Shown piece after piece: positions 7,198 to 15,395 of a stretch of 28,929 bases of DNA (its first letter is position 1; each line of letters opens with the position of its first letter). The notes under the pieces were generated by a model. It searched no databases. It was not told the DNA's origin and saw nothing but the letters and a program-made list of their open reading frames with translations. This DNA comes from DATFQI01 sp035264365 (GTDB taxonomy: Bacteria > Actinomycetota > Thermoleophilia > Solirubrobacterales > Solirubrobacteraceae): NCBI GenBank assembly GCA_035264365.1, contig DATFQI010000161.1:1-28929 (forward strand), in the 5' to 3' direction. Made by a program: the position numbers and the translations under genes.

Positions 7198-9012
7198 TCA
7201 CCCGCGCGACGCGAGCAGCGACGCGACCGCGTCGGCGAATGGCGAGCCCCAGCCCGTCGCCGTGTCGAAGCCGGCGCGCGCGGGACAGCAGGAGCCGCCG
7301 AAGAGCGCGTTGTCGCCCTGCGTGACGTCGGCGAACGCCGACGGCTGGCGCTGCGCGAGCCGGTACAGCAGCGGCGGGACGAAGCCGGGCCGTGGCAGGC
7401 CCTGGGTGCGCGCCTGCTGATTCCACAGCGCGACCATGCCGGCGACGAGCGGCGCCGCCGCGCTCGTGCCGCCCACGAAGGCGATGCTCTGGCCCGAGCC
7501 CTTGCAGCTCTGGACCCCGTTGGAGCAGACGATCGGGTAGCCGGGGTGGGGGTCGGCGAAGGCGGCGACGTCGGGCACCATGCGCCTGCCGGAGCTGCCG
7601 AAGGACTGGGCGGGCTGCCACCAGGGCCGCGATTCGAAGGCGCTCGAGCCGCCCCCGCCTCCCGCCGTGCTCGCGAACGGCGCCGGGTAGGCGGTGTCGT
7701 TCCAGACGCCGGTCGAGGCGATCGCGTTGTCGGCGCCGAGCGTGAGATTCGTCCCGCCCACCGCCAGCACCCACGGGGACGAGGCCGGCCAGGACACCTG
7801 CGGCTTCTTGTCGGCGGATGTGAGCTGGCTCGCGGGGACGCCGCGCGCGCAGGCCGAGGAGCCCGTGTCGCCCGCGGCGACCACGGTGGTGATGCCGAGC
7901 GCCGCGGTGGCGGTGAGCTGGCGCTCGACCAGCGTGCGCGCCGCCGTGTACGGCTTCACGACCGACTCGCACTCTCCGTAGGAGACCGAGATGACGTGGG
8001 GCAGCGGGACCCCGTTGCTCGTCGCCTGCAGCGGCTGCGCGAGCAGCTGCAGGAAGCCCTCGACGTCGCCGTCGTCGTCGTTCTCGCTGATCGGGTGGAC
8101 CCAGAGATCGAACCGCGAGAGCGCGGGCGCGACCGTGGAGGCGACCATCGCGTCCAGCGAGCTCTCGAGGATCGGCTTGATCGAGCCCGCGTTGTGGATC
8201 TTCAGCGCCGTCCCCTGCGTCCCGAAGCACGACCGGAACGCGTTCACGTCGGAGGCGGGCGTGGGCCCCTCGCCGACGATCGCGAGCCGGGCTCCCTGGC
8301 CCTTCAGCCCCGCGGCCTGCAGCGGTGCGATCCCGTAGGCCGTCAGGATCTGGTTCGGGTAGAGGCCGGTGTCCGACGCGAGCGCGGCAGGGAAGCTCGC
8401 GGGGACGCACCCGAACGCCGGCGTGCCCGTCCGCGTCGGTGTCCCGCCGTCGGCGGGCGCCTGCGCAGTCACGGCGGAGGAGCTCCCGCCGGAGAGCTGC
8501 ACGCGCATCCCCGCGATGGTGTCGACATTGCCCTTGATCCCCTTCGGCAACTTCGGGGTGTTCACGGGCAGGGCCACCTTGGAGCCGCTGCTGGTCCGGT
8601 AGACCTTCCACTTGGTCCCGAACATCTTCTGCGCCTTGCCGACGCTCACCGTTGCACTCGCGCGCAGATGGGTGACGTCGAGCTTGGCGGTGACCCCGTT
8701 CGACTTGAACGCGTTCACGACCCCCTTGCGCTTCGAGGACGACGCGCCGTACTTGCTCTGCAGCGTCGACAGCGACGGATAGCGACCGTACGAGGATGAC
8801 GCCGGGTTGCTGGCGGCCTTCACGGCGCCCTGCAGGCCTGACTGGTTCGCCACGAAGCCCAGCTGCAGCCCGAGCTTCAGGCTCGTCGACGCCCGACCGA
8901 CGGTCTTCATGCCCTTGTGGGAGATCGGGCCGTAGTCGACCGCCGCGCCGGCGGCCGGGCACGCGACCGCGAGCACGGTCACGCAGAGCAACGTCGAGCG
9001 TAATCCGGGCAT
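7198..9012 (-). CDS. secreted S53 (sedolisin/kumamolisin-type) serine-carboxyl peptidase
   Basis: A 604-residue preproprotein. Residues 1-24 are a Sec signal peptide (LLCVTVLAVACPAAGA). Residues about 30-190 are a pro-kumamolisin activation domain (SSYGRYPSLSTLQSKYG, LRASATVSVGKAQKMFGTKW). The catalytic domain carries E283 and D287 in the ExxxD motif (ILESSLDAMV), the oxyanion D382 in AAGDTGSSAC, and nucleophile S517 in VGGTSAAAPLVAG (many relatives have SGTS). The calcium-site region DVTQGDN ... AGFDTATGWGSPF closes the protein. The family cleaves proteins at acidic pH outside the cell after pro-domain removal. The ATG at 9012 was chosen, though a GTG two codons upstream is possible. It lies 52 bases behind the histidine kinase gene and may be co-transcribed with it. 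Confidence 0.95.
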   Translation of the reverse strand: MPGLRSTLLCVTVLAVACPAAGAAVDYGPISHKGMKTVGRASTSLKLGLQLGFVANQSGLQGAVKAASNPASSSYGRYPSLSTLQSKYGASSSKRKGVVNAFKSNGVTAKLDVTHLRASATVSVGKAQKMFGTKWKVYRTSSGSKVALPVNTPKLPKGIKGNVDTIAGMRVQLSGGSSSAVTAQAPADGGTPTRTGTPAFGCVPASFPAALASDTGLYPNQILTAYGIAPLQAAGLKGQGARLAIVGEGPTPASDVNAFRSCFGTQGTALKIHNAGSIKPILESSLDAMVASTVAPALSRFDLWVHPISENDDDGDVEGFLQLLAQPLQATSNGVPLPHVISVSYGECESVVKPYTAARTLVERQLTATAALGITTVVAAGDTGSSACARGVPASQLTSADKKPQVSWPASSPWVLAVGGTNLTLGADNAIASTGVWNDTAYPAPFASTAGGGGGSSAFESRPWWQPAQSFGSSGRRMVPDVAAFADPHPGYPIVCSNGVQSCKGSGQSIAFVGGTSAAAPLVAGMVALWNQQARTQGLPRPGFVPPLLYRLAQRQPSAFADVTQGDNALFGGSCCPARAGFDTATGWGSPFADAVASLLASRG

Positions 9013-9064
9013 CCGCACATGCGACCCGTTCCGCGGCCGGCGCGCATCGTCCGGAAGGGATGAG

Positions 9065-10882
9065 TCAGTCCGCGGCCGGGGCGGCGGGGAGATCGCCCTC
9101 GATGCGGGTGCCCCGACCGGGACGCGAGTCGATGCGCAGGCCGCCGCCGACGGCGGCAGCGCGGTCGCCGAGGTTCGTGAGGCCCGCGCCCTTCGTGGTC
9201 GTCGCGGGATCGAAGCCGATGCCGTCGTCCTCGACGGAGAAGCGCACGCGACCGTCATCCTGCGCCAGCCGGATCGTCACGCCCGCGCCCGGGCCGGCGT
9301 GCTTGGCGGCGTTCTGGAGGCCCTCGAGGCAGCAGAAGTACACCGCCAACTCGACCGCCTCGGACTGCCGCGGGAGCGCGCCCTTGACCGTCAGCGGGGT
9401 GGCGGACCGCACGGCCACCGCCTGCAGCGCCGGCCCGACACCGGCTTGGGCGAGCACCTCTGGATGCAGGCCGTGAGCTACGTCGCGCAGCTCGTCGATC
9501 GCCTCGTCGACCTCGGTGCCGAGGCGCTCGAGCACCGCGCGGTGCTCGGCGCTCTCGGACGAGCCGCCCGCGAGCTCCAGGTGGATGCGAAGGGCGACGA
9601 GCCGCTGCTGCGCGCTGTCGTGCAGATCGCGCTCGATCCGCCGCCGCGCCTCGTGCCCCGCTTGGAGGATGCGTGCGCGCGACGCGCGCAGCTCGCCCTC
9701 GAGCCCGCCGTTCTCGACCGCGAGCAGCGTGGCCGCCGACGCGGCCCGGACGAGCTCGGGATCCCCGGTCAGCGCCTCGTCGATCACCATCGCCGCGACC
9801 GGCTGCCGGTCGCGCTCCACCGGCACCCAGGCGCGTCCCGCGGCGACCGGGGGAGCGAGCTCCGCGCCGTCGGCCTCGTGGAACCGCCCTGTACCTGGAT
9901 CGTGATACGCCAACTGGAGCGTGTCGTCATCCAGCGCCTGCGCGATCATGGCCCGCCATCGATCCGGCGTGGGGTGCTCGGCGAGCCGCTCGAGCAGTCT
10001 CCGCAGGGCGCCTGTGGCGAAGCGGCCGGCCTGGAGCAGCGCCACCAGGAAGCCGAGGGGGAGAAGGATCCGGGTGACGACGATCCCCCACGCGAGAGAG
10101 TCGAGGGTCTCGGCGTCGAGGTAGAGGATCCAGGCCGCGAAGTTGTAGACGAAGTACGCCGGCAGGAAGAGCAACGAGGTCATGCCGACCGCGGCGAGCG
10201 CTCTGCGCTGCGGCCTCGACGCGGTCCGGAACCGCATCACGTAGACGATCAGGACCGCCACCACGATCGCGAGCGCGGTGTAGGTCTCTGCCTTGCCCGC
10301 CACCTCGACGAGCTTGGGCGCCGAGCCGATCTGGAGCACGTTCTCGGGGCAGGCCGCCGCGCACCGGGTCAGCGGTCCGCCGCCGGCGATCACGGGGGAG
10401 AACAGCGCCCAGGGGAGGAAGAAGGCGAGCACGCCGAGCACGAGCACGCCCATGATCCAGCGTGTCGCACGCGGCTCCAGGCGCCCCATGGGGAACGCGA
10501 GGAACAGGTAGAAGGTGAGCACGAAGAACGGCGCCTCGGCCAGCACGCCGATGTCGAAGAGCAGCGGCTCGTCGGCGCCCTGCCACGACACGATCCACGT
10601 CAGCAGCCCGAACAGCACGAGCAGGGGCCCGAAGCGGCTTCCGGGACGGCGGATCCACCAGTACAGGCCGATCGTCATCGACGTCGCGACGAGGTAGCTC
10701 CAGTAGACGCCCGCGGCCTCGGGCTTGTCGAGGTGCTCGTTCGTGAGCGCGAGCCAGAGGGTCACCGCGAGCATCGGCACGATCGCGGCGGCGACGAGCT
10801 TCTGCAGCGTCGAGACGGTCACGCGGACGCGCAACAGCGACCCGGCGGCGACCTCGGAGGGGTCCGTGCCGAGGGTCGGCAT
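9065..10882 (-). CDS. NarL-type sensor histidine kinase with eight N-terminal membrane helices
   Basis: A 605-residue kinase from the ATG at 10882; GTG 10906 would add eight residues. Eight hydrophobic spans fill residues about 28-285, with an extracytoplasmic loop rich in cysteine (RCAAACPENVL). A GAF-like linker of about 80 residues follows. The HisKA_3 dimerisation helix reads RRRIERDLHDSAQQRLVALR with the phosphoryl-accepting His421. The ATPase domain shows the N-box EGLQNAAKHA (N524), the G1 box VEDDGIGFD and the G2 region TKGAGLTNLGDRA. These kinases phosphorylate NarL/LuxR-type regulators. No regulator adjoins it: the downstream neighbour is the sedolisin gene, and a truncated NarL-type receiver lies at the window start. 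The stimulus is unknown. Confidence 0.92.
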   Translation of the reverse strand: MPTLGTDPSEVAAGSLLRVRVTVSTLQKLVAAAIVPMLAVTLWLALTNEHLDKPEAAGVYWSYLVATSMTIGLYWWIRRPGSRFGPLLVLFGLLTWIVSWQGADEPLLFDIGVLAEAPFFVLTFYLFLAFPMGRLEPRATRWIMGVLVLGVLAFFLPWALFSPVIAGGGPLTRCAAACPENVLQIGSAPKLVEVAGKAETYTALAIVVAVLIVYVMRFRTASRPQRRALAAVGMTSLLFLPAYFVYNFAAWILYLDAETLDSLAWGIVVTRILLPLGFLVALLQAGRFATGALRRLLERLAEHPTPDRWRAMIAQALDDDTLQLAYHDPGTGRFHEADGAELAPPVAAGRAWVPVERDRQPVAAMVIDEALTGDPELVRAASAATLLAVENGGLEGELRASRARILQAGHEARRRIERDLHDSAQQRLVALRIHLELAGGSSESAEHRAVLERLGTEVDEAIDELRDVAHGLHPEVLAQAGVGPALQAVAVRSATPLTVKGALPRQSEAVELAVYFCCLEGLQNAAKHAGPGAGVTIRLAQDDGRVRFSVEDDGIGFDPATTTKGAGLTNLGDRAAAVGGGLRIDSRPGRGTRIEGDLPAAPAAD

Positions 10883-10959
10883 GGCGGAGCCCGAGTACAC
10901 CCTCACGGCGTGATGTTGTCAGAGGCGACATTCGCGGTGGGGAAGATCGCGTGAACCAG

Positions 10960-11787
10960 TCACGTTCGGCCCCTGCCCTGCTCGTCGCACGGCAGCGGCG
11001 CAGTGTCGCCGACCACGCGCCGGTAGTCGTCGAGCACGTCGAGCGTGCGCTCCATCGCGACGGGCCGCAGGGCGCCGAGCCCCGGGTCGTAGGGATCGTC
11101 GAGGAAGCGGATCAGCAGCAGCGTCCCCACGATGACCACCACGATGGCGCCCACGAACGTCGCCTGGACGACCGGATGCTCGCCGCTGTCGGCGAACACC
11201 AGCATGAAGCCGATGATCATCACCGCGCTGACGGCCAGCACGAGCCACAGTGGTGCCGGGATCACGCCGGTCGCCCCGTGGAGGCGGGTGCTGCGCGCGG
11301 CTTCGCGGTCGAGGCGCAGGTCGAGCCACTTGGCGTACGCCGCCTGCTCGGCCGGCGTGCGCGGGTCGATGCTCCGCAGCGTCCGGTAGAGCCGCAGCCC
11401 CCACGGGCTCGTCTCGGCCATGTGAGAGCCGGCCTCCATGCGCGGCCACTCCTCGTGGACGACGGAGCGGGCGTAGCAGACGAGCTCCCGGCCGAGGCGC
11501 CGTCCCTCCTCCTCCGGGAGCAGGTTGGCCACCTCGAACTGCTGCGCGACCGTGATGGCCTCCGTCTCCGCGCCCGCGCGCGAGGCGTCGTAGCTCGTGA
11601 ACGCGAGCACCACGACGAGCCCGAGCAGGACGGCGAAGCCCGTCGCGAGGACGCCGAACACGCCCGCGGCCCGGTCCCCGTCGGTGTAGAAGCCGCCGTC
11701 CGGCGCGCGCCGGCGTACGAGCAGGAGGGCGCCGATGGCCACACCGGCGCAGGCGGCGACGATGGCTGCCGCGGCGAGGAGGTTCAC
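10960..11787 (-). CDS. DUF4239 (bestrophin-like) membrane protein
   Basis: A 275-residue protein with a GTG start at 11787 that overlaps the stop of the upstream gene in a GTGA junction, so translation is coupled. There are two spans at about 3-24 and 43-64, a soluble central domain with the typical AGAETEAITVAQQFEVANLL and LVCYARSVVHEEWPRM segments, and two more spans at about 179-199 and 207-227. That four-helix layout matches the DUF4239 family, distantly bestrophin-like; channel activity has not been shown for this group as far as I know. The C-terminal tail (LDVLDDYRRVVGD) is cytosolic. The gene ends 78 bases before the histidine kinase start. Confidence 0.87.
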   Translation of the reverse strand: MNLLAAAAIVAACAGVAIGALLLVRRRAPDGGFYTDGDRAAGVFGVLATGFAVLLGLVVVLAFTSYDASRAGAETEAITVAQQFEVANLLPEEEGRRLGRELVCYARSVVHEEWPRMEAGSHMAETSPWGLRLYRTLRSIDPRTPAEQAAYAKWLDLRLDREAARSTRLHGATGVIPAPLWLVLAVSAVMIIGFMLVFADSGEHPVVQATFVGAIVVVIVGTLLLIRFLDDPYDPGLGALRPVAMERTLDVLDDYRRVVGDTAPLPCDEQGRGRT

Positions 11788-12467
11788 CCGGGATGGTCGC
11801 GCCGGTGCCGGAGGTGCCGGCGATCGAGGCTCACGCCCTCGAGCGCTCCGACCTCGGCCTTGGTGAGCGAGAGCTCGACGGCGTCGTCCTCCACCGCCGC
11901 CACCGCGCCGATCGGGATCGCGATCTCGTGCCGGCCCCAGAGATGACCGTGCTCGAGCACGACGTGGCTGATCTGCTGCTCGTCGTCGACGACGAACCCG
12001 TCGACGTGTCCGAGCACGTGACCGTCCGACGAGCTGACCATGCTCCTGCGGCGGATCTCGACCTCGCCCTTGGGCACGCGGTGGTAGTGGACCGGCACGT
12101 CCTGCTCGTAGTCGGGAATGGCGGCGCCCGGAAGGTCCACCGGCTGGTAGTACGGCAGCGCGAGCATCTCGCTGATCCCGACCTCCCAGTCGGGGTCCGT
12201 GACGGGGAGCTCGCCGATCCGGAGGTAGTCGAGCATGTCGACCCCCGGCAGCTTCCGCGCCTCCTCGACGGTGCACGAGAGCTCGATCTCGGGCCCGGCA
12301 CCGCCCCGCGCGAGCGTCACGGGCACGAGTCGCGACCCGCTGTGCGGATCGCCCCCCTCGACGACGAGGTGGGTGACCCGCTGGACCGTCGGGTCGACGA
12401 CGACGTCCTCCAGCCGGCCGAACGCGGCGTCGGAGCAGCGCACGGAACTGCCGAGATCGAGTCGCAT
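11784..12467 (-). CDS. tandem PRC-barrel-like domain protein
   Basis: A 227-residue soluble protein built from two similar halves. The first half has VRCSDAAFGRLEDVVVDP followed by VTHLVVEGG and LVPVTLARG; the second has VSSSDGHVLGHVDGFVVDD followed by ISHVVLEHG and AIPIGAVAAVEDD. This is the PRC-barrel pattern (small beta barrel, G-x-V-x-D/G with a following hydrophobic strand), also used by DUF2171-type stress proteins. Between the halves is a linker with LPYYQPVDLPGAAIPDYEQD. PRC barrels bind other proteins or RNA; no ligand is suggested here. The gene is translationally coupled to the DUF4239 membrane protein, so the two may work together at the membrane. Confidence 0.85.
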   Translation of the reverse strand: MRLDLGSSVRCSDAAFGRLEDVVVDPTVQRVTHLVVEGGDPHSGSRLVPVTLARGGAGPEIELSCTVEEARKLPGVDMLDYLRIGELPVTDPDWEVGISEMLALPYYQPVDLPGAAIPDYEQDVPVHYHRVPKGEVEIRRRSMVSSSDGHVLGHVDGFVVDDEQQISHVVLEHGHLWGRHEIAIPIGAVAAVEDDAVELSLTKAEVGALEGVSLDRRHLRHRRDHPG

Positions 12468-12539
12468 CGGCCAACCCTATGGCCGCGCCCGCCGCTCGAC
12501 CTCGTGCGAAACGGGTGAGCCGGCCGGGATCATCCGATC

Positions 12540-12769
12540 GAGGGTGCCCGCTTCGACCTGATGGTGCCGCCCGAGCGGCGGCGACCTGCACGACTGGACG
12601 CTCGACGAGGCCAAGCCGATGCTCGAGAAGGCCTGTCACGAGCACCACGTCCCGCTGGCTGCATCACGACCTGCCGAAGCGGATCCAGGAGCTCCCCGTG
12701 CAGGTCACCGTGATCCCACCCGAGCCGAACTCGTGGAAGCCGCGACTAGACGACGGGCAGCGTGAGTAG
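12540..12769 (+). pseudogene. possible small gene broken by two frameshifts
   Basis: Three successive stretches with strongly GC-ending codons lie in three different plus-strand frames: about 12540-12575 (EGARFDLMVPPE), 12580-12660 (GDLHDWTLDEAKPMLEKACH, continuing EHHVPLA) and about 12659-12766 (LHHDLPKRIQELPVQVTVIP, continuing PEPNSWKPRLDDGQRE), stopped by TAG at 12767-12769. Each stretch reads like a folded protein while the other frames do not, and no credible minus-strand gene covers 12470-12745. The simplest reading is one short gene of about 75 residues that has picked up two frameshifts, or two sequencing errors. The start is not visible: in-frame stops precede each segment. I do not recognise the family. 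The 3' end overlaps the convergent membrane-protein gene by 24 bases. Confidence 0.4.
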
Positions 12770-13438
12770 GTAGGCGACGCCGGTGAGCAGCAGCACGCTC
12801 GCCATCCCGAGGACGACGTAGCGCAGCGGCCGCCAGTCCAGCCGCAGCGAGATGCCCGCGAAGAAGAGCACCGCGGCGAAGAACAGCGTCGAGAGGATGT
12901 AGTGGTCGTCGTTCGCCTTCGCAGCGGTCCCGGCGCGGTAGAGCTCGTCGGCCTGGGCGTCGAGCTCCGCGGCGCGGGACGTCTCCGCGAGTCGGTACTC
13001 CGGCATGTAAAGCGGGCCCGGAACCGCGCTACGGCTCGTGAACGGCCGCTGGGCGGTCCAGGCCTCGAACGCCGGCAGGAACTCCGGCCGGAACCGCCGG
13101 CGGTAGATCGCGGCGAGCTCCCCATCGCCGGCCTCGCGCGCGTCGAGCCAGCTGTTGAACATGACGAGGTCATCGATGCGCAGCTGCCCGGCGAGCGTCG
13201 ACCGGGCCTGCGACTTGATCCGCATCGTCGACGCGCGCGCGAAGCTCTGGGACTGCTCGCCGGACCACCGCGCCGCCTGATAGCCGCTCCAGGCCGTGGC
13301 GAGCGTCGTCAGCGAGAGCAGGAGGATCGCGAAGAGCTCGAGCAGCCGCTCCCCGCGCTCGGGGGCGCCGGACTTCCCTTGACCGTGGCCTGGCGACTCC
13401 GTGAGCTCGTGCGGCGCGTGGACGTGGACGTGTGGCAC
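12746..13438 (-). CDS. small membrane protein of unknown function, last gene of the sulfatase unit
   Basis: A 230-residue protein. The N-terminus is His-rich (MPHVHVHAPHEL) and polar, then come a first span (LFAILLLSLTTLATAWSGYQ, about 34-54), a soluble middle of about 115 residues rich in charged helices (KSQARSTLAGQLRIDDLVMF, AIYRRRFRPEFLPAFEAW, RAAELDAQADELYRAG), and two C-terminal spans (YILSTLFFAAVLFFAGISL and YVVLGMASVLLLTGVAYLL). I do not recognise a named family with certainty. The ATG at 13438 lies 10 bases behind the stop of the HAD gene, so it is almost surely co-transcribed with it. No promoter-sized gap separates it from the sulfatase genes. Confidence 0.82.
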   Translation of the reverse strand: MPHVHVHAPHELTESPGHGQGKSGAPERGERLLELFAILLLSLTTLATAWSGYQAARWSGEQSQSFARASTMRIKSQARSTLAGQLRIDDLVMFNSWLDAREAGDGELAAIYRRRFRPEFLPAFEAWTAQRPFTSRSAVPGPLYMPEYRLAETSRAAELDAQADELYRAGTAAKANDDHYILSTLFFAAVLFFAGISLRLDWRPLRYVVLGMASVLLLTGVAYLLTLPVV

Positions 13439-13448
13439 AGGTCGCCCG

Positions 13449-14405
13449 TCAGAAGACGGTGGCCCAGTCGTCCTTGAGGCTGACCACCGTCCAGCCGTCG
13501 GCCGACGCGCGCTCGAGCGCCTGCTCGGCGCCCGCGGTGTAGGCGAACTCCCGCTCGCCGTCGTCGTGCAGCAGGAGCAGGCGCAGGGACGGCTTGTCCG
13601 CGTGCTGGGTGAAGTGCAGCATCGGGACGTCGCCGTTGGAGTTGCCGGCCGCCAGGAGCGGCCTCCGGCCGGTGCGGCTCCAGATCCGGACGGGCTTCTC
13701 GGGCCCGTCGTCGAGGTAGTCGAGCTCGGGCTTGTGCAGGATCGTCCCGCCGCGCTCGTCGCTCGCGTACGCGAGCGCCGCGCTGCTGCCGATCACGCGC
13801 TGGCGCGGGATGCCGTACACGTCGTGGCTGATCGGCCGCATGAAGTCGCGGCCCCCGCCCGAGACGATGTAGTTCGTGAAGCCGTTGGCGGCGAGGTGGT
13901 GGAGCAGCTCGAGCATGGGCGCGTACACGCAGGCGAGGTAGCCGCGACCGAGCGTCGGGTGCTGCGTCCCACGCAGAAAGCCGTCGGCGCGCGCCTCGAA
14001 GTCCTCGACGCTCATGCCGTCGTAGGCGGCCAGGATGCCACCGGCGAGCACCCGGACGTTGGAGTCGTCGCCCGCGTAGTGCTGCGTCATGAGGGCGGCG
14101 AACCAGCCGTAGTCGCGCTCACGGGCGGCCTTCCACGGCTGCCGCTCGCGAAGCGACGCGTCGGCGCCGGCCATCTCGACGAAGCGCCGCAGGATGAAGT
14201 CGAGCTGGATCGGCATCGGCTTCTCGCACCAGAGCGTGCCGTCGTTGTCGAACACCGCCACGCGGTCCTCGACCGGCACCGGCTCGTGGCCGTCGGCGCC
14301 GGTGACGCGCGCGACGAATGCGTGGATCGCGTCCTTGGCGGGCCCGTCGCGCCAGCTCTTCAACTCGGTCGCGCGGGGTGTGTGGGTGTCCGCGGTCGTG
14401 GCCAT
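13449..14405 (-). CDS. HAD-superfamily phosphatase
   Basis: A 318-residue hydrolase. HAD motif I is AVFDNDGTLW, with nucleophile D53 and D55; motif II is NYIVSGGGRDF (Ser of the VSGG turn); motif IV is LLAAGNSNGDVPML with the acidic metal ligand. Residues about 65-190 form an alpha-helical cap (QLDFILRRFVEMAGADASLR, GFLRGTQHPTLGRGY), as in phosphoserine-phosphatase-like C1-cap enzymes. There is no signal peptide, so it should act in the cytosol on a small phosphorylated substrate, unknown here. The ATG at 14405 is 9 bases behind the stop of the formylglycine-generating-enzyme gene. HAD proteins of this kind are seen near sulfatase/FGE pairs in other genomes as far as I recall, but a joint role is inference. 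Confidence 0.9.
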   Translation of the reverse strand: MATTADTHTPRATELKSWRDGPAKDAIHAFVARVTGADGHEPVPVEDRVAVFDNDGTLWCEKPMPIQLDFILRRFVEMAGADASLRERQPWKAARERDYGWFAALMTQHYAGDDSNVRVLAGGILAAYDGMSVEDFEARADGFLRGTQHPTLGRGYLACVYAPMLELLHHLAANGFTNYIVSGGGRDFMRPISHDVYGIPRQRVIGSSAALAYASDERGGTILHKPELDYLDDGPEKPVRIWSRTGRRPLLAAGNSNGDVPMLHFTQHADKPSLRLLLLHDDGEREFAYTAGAEQALERASADGWTVVSLKDDWATVF

Positions 14406-14414
14406 GGCCGCACG

Positions 14415-15395
14415 CTATGCGCGTCCCGCCGACCCGCCATCACCCGAAGCGGATGATCGGGCGCGCGGTTCGACGACGACGCAGCGCAGGCCGATGTGGC
14501 TCATGCCCGTGTCGATCATCTGCGGCCGGCGCGCGGCGGGCCGGTAGCGCAGGCAGTAGTCGTCGGCGCACAGGAACGAGCCGCCCTTGATGACCTTGCG
14601 CGGGATCGGGAACTGCGGCTGGGCGGGGTCGGCGCTCTCGCGCTCCGCGCCGCCGCCCGGGTTTCGCGGGACGCAGCACGGGCGCTCCGCCGCGTCGGGG
14701 TGCCGGGACGAGTACCAGTCGGCCGTCCACTCCCAGACGTTGCCGGCCATGTCGAAGAGCCCGTAGCCGTTGGGCTCGTATGAGCCGACGGCTGCGGTGG
14801 CACCGCAACCGGGCTCCGGGCGCGACGGAAAGGCGCCGCGCCAGTGGTTCGCCAGCGGCCGGCCCGGCGGCTCCTGCTCGTCGCCCCAGGTGAACTGGGC
14901 GCCGTCGTGCCCGCCGCGCGCGGCAAGCTCCCACTGCGCCTCGGTCGGCAGCGCCTTGCCGGCCCGCGCGGCGTAGCTTGCGGCGTCCTCGAAGGCGACG
15001 TGCACGACCGGATGGTCCTCGCGGCCGGCGAGCGACGACCCTGGCCCTTCCGGGTGGCGCCAGCACGCGCCGGGCGTCCACGTCCACCACTGCGAGACGT
15101 GCCGCAGGTCGACGGGACCGGGCGTGCGCGTGAACACGAGCGATCCCGGCACGAGGTTCTCCGGCGGGGCGCCCGGGAAGTCGACGGGGTCGAGCGGACG
15201 CTCGGCCACGGTGACGTGACCCGTGTCCTCGACAAAGGCGGCGAACTCCCGGTTGGTCACCTCGTGACGGTCGATCCAGAAACCGCTGACCGTCACGGGG
15301 TGGGCCGGACCCTCCTCGGGATAGTGGACGTCGGAACCCATCCGGAACGTCGCCGCCGGCACCCAGGCCATGCCCGCCGGCGACGGCCCGCTCAT
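14415..15395 (-). CDS. formylglycine-generating enzyme (sulfatase-modifying factor)
   Basis: A 326-residue SUMF1/FGE-fold protein. It opens with MAWVPAATFRMGSD, followed by GFWIDRHEVTNREFAAFVE, HPVVHVAFEDAASYAARAGK, LPTEAQWELAARGG, GLFDMAGNVWEWTADWY and KVIKGGSFLCADDYCLRYRP, ending in GMSHIGLRC. The active-site pair is present as C276 and C281 (C-x4-C), matching the two copper-binding cysteines of true formylglycine-generating enzymes and absent from many EgtB-like relatives. FGE oxidises the sulfatase active-site cysteine to formylglycine using oxygen and copper(I). The start codon overlaps the stop of the sulfatase gene in an ATGA junction, so the enzyme is made together with its probable substrate. 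There is no signal peptide, in keeping with modification before export or of a cytosolic sulfatase. Confidence 0.95.
   Translation of the reverse strand: MSGPSPAGMAWVPAATFRMGSDVHYPEEGPAHPVTVSGFWIDRHEVTNREFAAFVEDTGHVTVAERPLDPVDFPGAPPENLVPGSLVFTRTPGPVDLRHVSQWWTWTPGACWRHPEGPGSSLAGREDHPVVHVAFEDAASYAARAGKALPTEAQWELAARGGHDGAQFTWGDEQEPPGRPLANHWRGAFPSRPEPGCGATAAVGSYEPNGYGLFDMAGNVWEWTADWYSSRHPDAAERPCCVPRNPGGGAERESADPAQPQFPIPRKVIKGGSFLCADDYCLRYRPAARRPQMIDTGMSHIGLRCVVVEPRARSSASGDGGSAGRA

Noticed and set aside
9299..10954. A 551-codon plus-strand open frame opposite the histidine kinase
   Set aside because: The product is low-complexity (His/Arg/Glu/Gln-rich) with no domain, whereas the opposite strand encodes a complete kinase with all boxes.
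14415..15395. An ergothioneine-type (EgtB) sulfoxide synthase
   Set aside because: The FGE-specific cysteine pair C276/C281 and the ATGA overlap with a Cys-type sulfatase point to formylglycine generation; the EgtB N-terminal DinB-like domain is missing.
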